Source: an uncultured Eubacteriales bacterium
GTDB lineage: Bacteria > Bacillota > Clostridia > Oscillospirales > Oscillospiraceae
Reading direction: 5' to 3'
DNA: 6,738 bases
Assembly: GCA_902461475.1 (NCBI GenBank)
Contig: CABPXX010000072.1
Location: forward strand, 1 to 6,738
Shown: positions 1-5,190 of the stretch, one piece after another
Numbering within the stretch: the stretch's first letter is position 1
How the letters are laid out: the number at the start of each line of letters is the position of its first letter
Made by a program: the position numbers and the translations under genes
Notes under the pieces: generated by a model
The model's database searches: none
What the model saw: only the letters and a program-made list of their open reading frames with translations
What the model was told of the DNA's origin: nothing

Positions 1-40
1 TACCACTTTTCCTGGAAAGTTAAAGTACTGTGCTCTATTT

Positions 41-565
41 GTGAAAATTGCTATAGATCGCGATGATGACGATAAGGACTGGGCTCCCTGCTATGTGTAC
101 ACCGTCTCCATCCAGAGAAACACAGGGCCCCGGGATATTCCAGACATCTACCGGAAGCCCCTACAAAGGGAGATCATGCACCTGCATTTTGACAGCGTGT
201 ACCGGGACCTGTCCATGGTATCCTATGAGTTCTCCTTTGACCACCTGTCCCACGACTTCCCCAAGGTCAACAGTCTGACCATGTACGCGTTCCTCATGTA
301 CGTCATCTCCCAGGAGGAGAGCCCAGATAAGCACTTGACCATCTGCAACTACCTGACCTTCATGGAGCCCACGATTCTTGGGGCGGAAGCCCTCATCCAC
401 TGGCACCTCACCCGTGCGCTGGAACTTGACCCGAGAAATCGGGAGGTACTGCGTTGGATTCTCTCGGTCTATGACGGAAACCCGGACTGCCCCTTCTCCC
501 AGGCGCAGCTGGAGGAGCACTGCCAGACATTAGAGGGCATGCAAGCAGGAGGAAATAAAGGATGA
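41..565 (+). CDS. Hypothetical soluble protein with C-terminal TPR-like helices; possibly 5'-partial
   Basis: I do not recognise this family. Read from the GTG at 41 it is 174 residues, with no signal peptide or membrane segment, so it is probably cytoplasmic. Residues about 113-147 (GAEALIHWHLTRALELDPRN and following) look like a tetratricopeptide helix pair, with the typical A-x3-x-LDP-x-N turn, which suggests a protein-protein contact role (inference). The start is doubtful: no Shine-Dalgarno sequence precedes 41, and the same frame has no stop back to base 2, so the gene may begin outside the window. An internal ATG at 176 has AAAGGGAG just upstream but would discard a stretch with good coding character (residues 13-45). 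The stop overlaps the next gene's start as ATGA, so the two are probably translationally coupled. Confidence 0.7.
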   Translation: MKIAIDRDDDDKDWAPCYVYTVSIQRNTGPRDIPDIYRKPLQREIMHLHFDSVYRDLSMVSYEFSFDHLSHDFPKVNSLTMYAFLMYVISQEESPDKHLTICNYLTFMEPTILGAEALIHWHLTRALELDPRNREVLRWILSVYDGNPDCPFSQAQLEEHCQTLEGMQAGGNKG

Positions 566-1200
566 ACTTACACCTACATGGAATTCTCCCCGAAGGACTG
601 GGTCTGCACTTCATGCACCATGGAAACCGGATGGATTTGTCCCCGGATACCCCGGTGAAAGTGGACGTGGCGGAGGGTGAGACCCTCACTCTGGTCCAAG
701 ACCCGCCCTTAACCAGCAAATGGAAGGTCTTGGCCGCCCTGGGCATTGTGATCACCGCACCATTACAGGCAGCCCTGTATTTCGGCAACACCAAATGGGA
801 TGACGTGATGCCCTACCGCCTGGGTGCTGTGCTCCGTCCCACCAAAGACGGCTCTTGCACCGTCCAAGTCACCAAGTCGAACAAAGCCCTGCATCCCCCC
901 AAGCTGGAGGTCACAGGGGATGGGGTGGCCCTGGAGACATCCACCTGTGAGCCGGTTCCCCAAGTGCTCCATCAGGCATTCTTCATCCATATGTGCCGTG
1001 TATTTGGGATGCTCCTGTGGGCCCTGGTCCTGTTTGGCGCACTCTCTTACGGGGCCATGACCCAGAACGACACCGTGGCGGCAGCCATCTGCGCCGTGGT
1101 AGCCTTGGCCCTGGTTCTGGTGTGCGGGTATATCGGCATGGATAGCCGGAAGGTGCTGCGCCAGGATTTGGAGCGTTTGGGGCAGATAAACAACAATTGA
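562..1200 (+). CDS. Hypothetical membrane protein with three predicted transmembrane helices
   Basis: This is a 212-residue protein of no family I recognise. Residues 1-52 form a soluble, probably beta-rich N-terminal part with alternating hydrophobics (PVKVDVAEGETLTLV). A hydrophobic helix follows at about 54-75, a polar stretch with further beta-like pattern at 76-145, then two closely spaced helices at about 146-165 and 171-192, and a short charged tail (DSRKVLRQDLERL). There is no signal peptide. The ATG at 562 is well supported: AGGAGG at 547-552 lies 9 bases upstream, and ATGA overlaps the stop of the preceding gene. The pair therefore looks like one transcription unit, and the upstream TPR-like protein may act with this membrane partner (inference). 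The sigma factor gene starts 52 bases downstream with no clear terminator between. Confidence 0.8.
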   Translation: MNLHLHGILPEGLGLHFMHHGNRMDLSPDTPVKVDVAEGETLTLVQDPPLTSKWKVLAALGIVITAPLQAALYFGNTKWDDVMPYRLGAVLRPTKDGSCTVQVTKSNKALHPPKLEVTGDGVALETSTCEPVPQVLHQAFFIHMCRVFGMLLWALVLFGALSYGAMTQNDTVAAAICAVVALALVLVCGYIGMDSRKVLRQDLERLGQINNN

Positions 1201-1252
1201 AGTCTCCCAATGCAAAAACATCAAAGATTCAAAAGAGAAAGGGGGAATTGGG

Positions 1253-1822
1253 GTGGCACCTATGGAATCCTTTTTGGCCCAGCTGTATCAGCGGGAATAT
1301 CCTGTCCTGTACCGGGTGGCCTATCGCCTGACGGGCAGCCGAGACGATGCCCAAGACATGATACAAAAGACTTTCCTATTGGCCATTTCCCAGCAGGAGG
1401 AACTGAGCCGACACCCCAACCCCGGGGGCTGGCTGGTGGTGACCCTGAACAATCTGGTAAAAAACGAGCGGCGGCGCATGGCTCATCAGGTAGAAATCCC
1501 CCTGGAAGATGTGTCCCGATTCCCCACCCGAGGGCCGGACATTCCCTTCCTGGAGTCCCTCCCCGACGGTCTCTCTGTGGAAGAACAGCAGTTCTTGAGT
1601 TGGAAGTTCGAGCTGGAACTGGACCACCGGGAGATCGCCCGACGGCTGGGCATTTCCCCGGAGGCCTGCCGGACTCGCCTGTCTCGTCTATTAAAAAAAT
1701 GCCGGGTCCTTATGGACTTCTGTCCTGTGGAACCTAGAAAAGATTTTTCCATGGATGTCACAAAACCGTCTCCCCAATACATGGATAGGGTGAGGGCGGA
1801 GAAAGGAGGCGCTCATGGCTGA
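1253..1822 (+). CDS. ECF-like RNA polymerase sigma factor (sigma-70 family)
   Basis: This 189-residue protein has the two-domain plan of group 4 (ECF) sigma factors, which direct RNA polymerase to a small set of promoters. Region 2 spans about residues 4-75: YPVLYRVAYRLTGSRDDAQD followed by MIQKTFLLAI matches the core-binding and -10-recognition helices, with a basic end NERRR. A linker spans about 76-110. Region 4 spans about 111-153 and holds the -35 helix-turn-helix (DHREIARRLGISPEACRTRL, then SRLLKKCR). The tail after 155 is about 35 residues and slightly longer than usual. The GTG start is preferred because AAAGGGGG at about 1238-1245 sits 7 bases upstream; the in-frame ATG at 1262 would be too far away. 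The gene overlaps the following anti-sigma candidate by 8 bases. I found no convincing ECF-type autoregulated promoter in the 52-base gap upstream, so it may be transcribed with the genes before it. Which ECF group it belongs to cannot be told here. Confidence 0.92.
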   Translation: MAPMESFLAQLYQREYPVLYRVAYRLTGSRDDAQDMIQKTFLLAISQQEELSRHPNPGGWLVVTLNNLVKNERRRMAHQVEIPLEDVSRFPTRGPDIPFLESLPDGLSVEEQQFLSWKFELELDHREIARRLGISPEACRTRLSRLLKKCRVLMDFCPVEPRKDFSMDVTKPSPQYMDRVRAEKGGAHG

Positions 1823-2669
1823 ATACGATGGACGCATCCGGCGTCTGCATCCCGTTCCCAACCGCAGTGAGTTGGAACGGCTCTCCCCGGAAGAGCTGGC
1901 CCAGGCCATGGAGCAGGCTCTGGACCAAATGAACGAGGACACCTATGACCAGGCGGTGATGGACGCCTATCTGGACGCCCTGGAGGCCAAAACCCCCATG
2001 CCGGAGGCCCCCGATGTGGAGGAGTCCTACGGGCAGTTTCAATCCATGCTGTCCCAGGCCATGCCCGAAGAAGAACCTTCAAAGCCCAGGCAGCGAGGCT
2101 CTGTGCTGCGCATGACCCTGCGGGTAGCGCTGGCCGCCGCCTTCCTGTTTGGATGCCTGATGATGGCTCAGGCTGGAGGCGTGGATGTGTTTGGCGCTGT
2201 GGCCCGGTGGACGGACGATGCCTTCTATTTAGAAACTCAGAAGGACCATACCGCAGTTCAGTCCTGTGTTCCCTATCAGGAAAAATATGAATCCGCAGGT
2301 TTGGATGCAGCATATATGCCCACCTGGATACCGGATGGCTACTCCGTTGGGGAAATTGAGGTGGATGAACTCACCACATGGACCTATTTTTACATTCCTC
2401 TGAACAACTCCAATGGTTCTATTCTTCATTTCTGTATCAACATCCAGACCGATTCACAGCCCCCTGCGACTCAAGTTTATGAAAAGGACGATCGGCCTGT
2501 TCAGCAATACCAAATCAACGGGAAAACAGTATACCTATTTCATAACCTGGATATTATGGCGGCGGTATGCCAGGATGAAACTGTGACATACTCCTTATAT
2601 GGCGATTTTTCCGAGGATATGGTCTTGCAGTTTTTCAATTCTATCCCTTCTATCAGCTCCAATTCTTAA
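1815..2669 (+). CDS. Single-pass membrane protein with DUF4367-like domain; probable anti-sigma factor
   Basis: The 284-residue protein has an acidic, helical N-terminal part (about 1-97, including ERLSPEELAQAMEQALDQMN), one transmembrane helix at about 100-120 (TLRVALAAAFLFGCLMMAQA), and an outer domain. Residues about 165-278 contain MPTWIPDGY, then alternating strands and a final DFSEDMVLQFFNSI helix. This is the pattern of DUF4367 domains, which in Firmicutes often sit next to sigma factors. No H-x3-C-x2-C zinc motif is visible, so it is not a classic zinc-binding anti-sigma. Overlap with the sigma gene (ATG at 1815, sigma stop at 1820-1822) and AAAGGAGG at 1802-1809 support the start and tight coupling. 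The likely role, by inference, is to hold the sigma factor at the membrane and release it on an envelope signal. Codon composition becomes more AT-rich from about 2225 onward, in the outer domain. Confidence 0.85.
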   Translation: MAEYDGRIRRLHPVPNRSELERLSPEELAQAMEQALDQMNEDTYDQAVMDAYLDALEAKTPMPEAPDVEESYGQFQSMLSQAMPEEEPSKPRQRGSVLRMTLRVALAAAFLFGCLMMAQAGGVDVFGAVARWTDDAFYLETQKDHTAVQSCVPYQEKYESAGLDAAYMPTWIPDGYSVGEIEVDELTTWTYFYIPLNNSNGSILHFCINIQTDSQPPATQVYEKDDRPVQQYQINGKTVYLFHNLDIMAAVCQDETVTYSLYGDFSEDMVLQFFNSIPSISSNS

Positions 2670-2705
2670 GCTGTATCCAGTTGCCTCCCACAGAAAGGAT
2701 ATCAG

Positions 2706-3137
2706 GTGCCATCTATGAAGAAAATCTCTTTTATTTTAGCTACAGTTCTGTCTATTTTACTCCTCTGCCCCGTTGATGCCCACGCCCAAACTCGTGCCAG
2801 TCAGTATATACTTTCAAACACAGCAATCATCTCACAAGGCGATGGCAGCGGCGAGGTCGTTGTCAATTTCACCGTTCAGGCAATCCGGTCTCTCCCAAAA
2901 ATTGGAGCAATAAAAATTGATATTTACCGGACCAGCGGAGACCGTGCAGTCACCATCTGGGGCAATGCCTCAAATGGCTTACTCTCCTCAAAAAGTGCCA
3001 CACGATATTCCTATAGCTATACATACAAAGGCATTCCAACTGTCTCTTACTATGCTGTCGTCACCGTCTGTGCAGGACCCTCCATTAATTATGACACCAG
3101 AACCGTGAAAACATCGGTAGTACAGGCCCCCAAGTAA
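2706..3137 (+). CDS. Small secreted protein, DUF6147-like
   Basis: This is a 143-residue exported protein. A signal peptide is clear: MKK, then the hydrophobic run ISFILATVLSILLL, then a signal peptidase I site after DAHA (residue 27). The mature part of about 116 residues begins ASQYILSNTAIISQGDGSGE and continues with IGAIKIDIY, a tryptophan at 85, and YYAVVTVCAG near the C-terminus. I associate this pattern with the poorly characterised DUF6147 secreted proteins of Clostridia (from memory, moderate certainty). Predicted strands dominate, suggesting a small beta-sandwich. Function is unknown. The start is ambiguous: GTG at 2706 has AGAAAGGA 6 bases upstream, while ATG at 2715 gives a more typical signal peptide and can use AGGTG at 2704-2708. 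Only 36 bases separate it from the anti-sigma candidate, so it is probably the last gene of the sigma operon; the hairpin at 3156-3190 follows. It is lower in GC than the genes on either side. Confidence 0.85.
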   Translation: MPSMKKISFILATVLSILLLCPVDAHAQTRASQYILSNTAIISQGDGSGEVVVNFTVQAIRSLPKIGAIKIDIYRTSGDRAVTIWGNASNGLLSSKSATRYSYSYTYKGIPTVSYYAVVTVCAGPSINYDTRTVKTSVVQAPK

Positions 3138-3155
3138 ATACGCCACCCCACAGCA

Positions 3156-3198
3156 GACAGGGCTGGGAGAAGATTTCTCCCAACCCTGTCTCTGTTTA
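3156..3198 (+). terminator. Strong hairpin, probable rho-independent terminator
   Basis: Bases 3156-3171 (GACAGGGCTGGGAGAA) pair with 3175-3190 (TTCTCCCAACCCTGTC) across a 3-base loop. That is 15 of 16 pairs, with one C/A mismatch at 3163/3183. The bases after the stem (TCTGTTTAT) are T-rich but not a clean T run, so termination may be leaky. It sits 18 bases after the stop of the DUF6147-like gene, which fits the end of the sigma operon. Confidence 0.8.
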
Positions 3199-3208
3199 TA
3201 TAGCAATT

Positions 3209-3224
3209 AAAATTTGCAAATTTT
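3209..3224. promoter_or_regulatory. Perfect 16-bp palindrome, possible operator
   Basis: AAAATTTGCAAATTTT is identical to its own reverse complement over all 16 bases. It lies in the AT-rich gap between the terminator hairpin and the second secreted-protein gene, 153 bases before that gene's start. With no loop and almost no G/C it is a poor RNA hairpin, so a protein-binding dyad is the more natural reading. No regulator is identified, and AT-rich sequence raises the chance level. Confidence 0.4.
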
Positions 3225-3257
3225 TCTGTTTTCTTTGTCACATTTCAACCATGCCAA

Positions 3258-3269
3258 TACATGCATGTA
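3258..3269. promoter_or_regulatory. Perfect 12-bp palindrome, possible operator
   Basis: TACATGCATGTA is a perfect dyad 33 bases downstream of the 16-bp palindrome. It begins 17 bases after TTGTCA (3235-3240), so its first half falls where the -10 of a weak promoter would lie (TACATG, only 3 of 6 matches to TATAAT). A 12-bp palindrome is expected roughly once or twice by chance in a window of this size, so the placement rather than the dyad itself makes it notable. Confidence 0.3.
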
Positions 3270-3330
3270 GTAGAAGCATCCATTTACAGTAGAAAGAGGT
3301 GAGTCCCATGGGTCAGAAGAATCTTTGCCT

Positions 3331-3359
3331 TTGACTTATGTCCCTATACATACTACTAT
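3331..3359 (+). promoter_or_regulatory. Candidate housekeeping promoter for the secreted five-cysteine protein
   Basis: TTGACT (3331-3336) resembles the -35 consensus TTGACA, and TACTAT (3354-3359) resembles TATAAT, with an exact 17-base spacer. Transcription would start near 3364-3367, inside the ribosome binding site at 3362-3368, so the 5' leader would be only about 10-13 bases. That closeness is either a real short-leader arrangement or a sign that the match is fortuitous. Confidence 0.4.
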
Positions 3360-3361
3360 AT

Positions 3362-3368
3362 AAGGAGG
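3362..3368 (+). promoter_or_regulatory. Ribosome binding site that fixes the start at 3377
   Basis: AAGGAGG lies 8 bases before the ATG at 3377 and marks it as the true start. An in-frame ATG upstream at 3338 lacks such a site and would put 13 extra residues ahead of an otherwise standard signal peptide. Confidence 0.85.
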
Positions 3369-3376
3369 AACATATC

Positions 3377-3832
3377 ATGAAAGCGAAAAAAACAGCTCGC
3401 ATCCTGTGCGCCCTCTCCGCTACCGCCCTCTGCCTCTCCTGTATCTCTGCCACTGCTTTTGCTGCCAAAAAACCGTCTAATTATAACGGGGGGGAATACG
3501 GCTGGCTTGTCTATAACGATCATGAATATCATTATAGCGTCATTCTGAACACCGAAGCCAGTGAGGGTGGATATAGCTGCCACTGTTCCACTGAGGCTGC
3601 CGTTATACGCACGCAAGAGGCTCTGCATGGTCAATGGCTTACCAAAAATTACGGTATTGTAAAGGCTTCGGGGGGTGCATATGAGACGGGTCCCGTAGCC
3701 GGAATCACTCGATCTCCCATCGTTGTCTGTCCCAAGGGCAGATCACAAATCAAGGATTGCGTCAGAGTAGACACCACATCTATTTTTAGAGCAGATACCA
3801 AGGTGGTTTGCAACGTCTATAAGCAATATTGA
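3377..3832 (+). CDS. Small secreted protein with five cysteines in the mature part; family unknown
   Basis: From the ATG at 3377 the protein has 151 residues. The signal peptide is typical of Gram-positives: basic start MKAKKTAR, hydrophobic core to about residue 26, and a signal peptidase I site after AFA or AFAA (residues 29-30). The mature part, about 121 residues, contains aromatic and histidine-rich segments (GEYGWLVYNDHEYHYSVIL), a C-x-C pair at 68 and 70, and single cysteines at 118, 128 and 145. An odd number of cysteines leaves one free or available for a dimer or metal. I recognise no family. There is only a faint resemblance in style to lactococcin-972-type secreted peptides (Tyr/His-rich region followed by a Val-rich strand), which I do not regard as an assignment. 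The gene has its own candidate promoter, is lower in GC than the ABC genes downstream, and precedes the lipoprotein/ABC operon by 90 bases. A secreted effector or bacteriocin-like product is possible (inference). Confidence 0.8.
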   Translation: MKAKKTARILCALSATALCLSCISATAFAAKKPSNYNGGEYGWLVYNDHEYHYSVILNTEASEGGYSCHCSTEAAVIRTQEALHGQWLTKNYGIVKASGGAYETGPVAGITRSPIVVCPKGRSQIKDCVRVDTTSIFRADTKVVCNVYKQY

Positions 3833-3852
3833 CGCCATTAGAAATGTATCGC

Positions 3853-3897
3853 TTACAGATGAGAAACCTTCTATATAGTTCGTTTCATTGTCTGTAA
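3853..3897. repeat. Imperfect inverted repeat between the secreted protein and the lipoprotein
   Basis: TTACAGATGAGAAAC (3853-3867) can pair with GTTTCATTGTCTGTAA (3882-3897). This gives 15 pairs including two G-U wobbles, with A3887 bulged and a 14-base loop. The outer seven pairs (TTACAGA/TCTGTAA) are perfect. No T run follows on the + strand (AAATCCCC instead), so it is not a textbook terminator. It could attenuate transcription into the lipoprotein operon or protect the upstream mRNA end. Confidence 0.5.
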
Positions 3898-3922
3898 AAT
3901 CCCCTCTGAAAGGTGGTGCGCC

Positions 3923-5170
3923 ATGAGATTTCGAACCATTCTCTCTTTCACATCCGCTCTTCTCTCCCTGGCCCTGCTCATCTGCCTCAGCGGCTGCCTG
4001 CAAACTGCCCAAATGCCCCAAACCGCTCAACCGGGGACGACGGTTCAGAGTAACCACGCTGCGCCGCCTAGTGAAAATCGGATCTTCACCCTTGCCGGAC
4101 TCTCCTGGGGGCCCTCCGCCGACGGCAAGGGCTTTTACGTCCCGCAGAGCCGCCTGTTGAATTACTATGATCCCATGGTCCAGACCCAGGTGCCGCTGTG
4201 CTCCCAGAGTGGATGCTATCACACCGACGAGAGCTGTGGGGCCTATCTGGCGGAAAGCGCCGCCGGGTTCGTAGACTACTATGGCACCTGGTATGTGCTG
4301 TCCAATGAAGGTATGATTAGTGCCGCTGTATGGAAGGTGGACCCCAAGACCCGCCAGCGCACCAAATTGTGTGAGTTTATGGGGGAGACCGGGAGGGACT
4401 CTTACTACTTCTCCTCTGGTTTGATCGCCCATGGATATGCTTATCTGTATTTGTTCCATGACGTCATAGAGGAAGACGGAAGCACCACCTCCAATTATTT
4501 CATGATTCGTGTACAGCTGGATAACGGTAAGGTGGAATCTCCCTTTGAAAACCAATCCGTCCAGGTGTTTGGCGCTGGAGAGGACCGCATTCTGGCGGCA
4601 GTGTCCATCTTTACCCAGAAGCCCCTGAGTGAGGAGGAGTATCTGGCACAACATCCAGACAAGGACTATTTTGACTATCTAGACGACTTTCACGACAACC
4701 AGAACCCAGACGACGTAGTAACCGAACTGCGGGAGTACACCCCCGATCTGTCCAGCTACGAGGTGGTGGCCAGTGGCTACATCCGGGGCAATATGGTTCC
4801 AAGTCTGGCCCATTGGGGCGATCTGACCCTGTACGCCGTGGGAGACGACCTGTTTCTCTACGACCTGGCCACAGGGGAACAGCGTCAGATCGAGTATCAA
4901 GGGACGCTGAGAAACTTCTTTTTTACCGATGGCCGTATCATCATCTATACCCGTGACCCCGATTTGAAGGTATACTATGCCGACCCAGAGGGCGGCCCCA
5001 CCCAGCTGCTGAAAGATGAGGGGGACCGGCAAAGTGTCACCTTCTCCACCAGCGGAGAGTGTCAGGATTACATCTATGGCCTCTACTCTGGAGGAGAGAC
5101 GCCTTTCCCCTGCATCCTCTCCAAGGAGGACTATTGGGCTCAGCGGTTTGACCGCCTCATCCGAGTTTGA
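3923..5170 (+). CDS. Surface lipoprotein, probably beta-propeller-like, of an ABC transporter operon
   Basis: The 415-residue protein begins with a lipoprotein signal: MRFR, a hydrophobic core, and lipobox LSGC with the lipidated cysteine at 25. It should therefore be anchored outside the cell membrane. A flexible Q/T/P-rich linker (about 26-52) precedes a folded region of repeated strand-turn units such as YYGTWYVLSNEG (119-130), LFLYDLATGEQ (310-320) and DGRIIIYTRDPDLKVYYAD (336-354). These suggest a propeller of the kind found in DUF5050-like Firmicute lipoproteins (inference). A cysteine/histidine cluster at 93-105 (CSQSGCYHTDESC) could bind metal or form disulfides. Residues 246-265 are strikingly acidic. 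Start: GAAAGGTGG at 3908-3916 lies 6 bases before the ATG. The ABC ATPase begins 20 bases after its stop, so it probably serves that transporter as an outer sensor, ligand-binding or shielding component. It is not a standard solute-binding protein fold by sequence. Confidence 0.82.
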   Translation: MRFRTILSFTSALLSLALLICLSGCLQTAQMPQTAQPGTTVQSNHAAPPSENRIFTLAGLSWGPSADGKGFYVPQSRLLNYYDPMVQTQVPLCSQSGCYHTDESCGAYLAESAAGFVDYYGTWYVLSNEGMISAAVWKVDPKTRQRTKLCEFMGETGRDSYYFSSGLIAHGYAYLYLFHDVIEEDGSTTSNYFMIRVQLDNGKVESPFENQSVQVFGAGEDRILAAVSIFTQKPLSEEEYLAQHPDKDYFDYLDDFHDNQNPDDVVTELREYTPDLSSYEVVASGYIRGNMVPSLAHWGDLTLYAVGDDLFLYDLATGEQRQIEYQGTLRNFFFTDGRIIIYTRDPDLKVYYADPEGGPTQLLKDEGDRQSVTFSTSGECQDYIYGLYSGGETPFPCILSKEDYWAQRFDRLIRV

Positions 5171-5190
5171 CGCAAGGATGGTGACCAGCT

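Noticed and set aside
62..76. DDDDK motif near the start of the first gene, resembling an enteropeptidase tag
   Set aside because: It lies within normal coding sequence, the codons do not match common vector tags, and no other vector sequence is visible.
1201..1252. Search for an ECF-type autoregulated promoter before the sigma gene
   Set aside because: No GGAAC-like -35 with a matching -10 at suitable spacing could be seen in the 52-base gap.
1210..1737. A 175-codon + strand frame overlapping the sigma factor gene
   Set aside because: Its product is rich in G, P and R without any domain pattern, as expected from a shifted frame of a GC-rich gene; the sigma frame has clear regions 2 and 4.
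3338..3376. Upstream ATG giving a 164-residue version of the five-cysteine protein
   Set aside because: No ribosome binding site precedes 3338, the candidate promoter overlaps it, and the AAGGAGG plus signal peptide fit the ATG at 3377.
3377..3832. Assignment as a lactococcin-972 family bacteriocin
   Set aside because: The mature part is about twice the length of that peptide, has five cysteines and lacks its aligned aromatic pattern; only a loose stylistic likeness remains.
3743..4654. A 303-codon minus-strand frame across the lipoprotein gene
   Set aside because: The opposite + frame has a lipobox, ribosome binding site and operon spacing. The minus frame shows no domain, and no promoter was seen for it.
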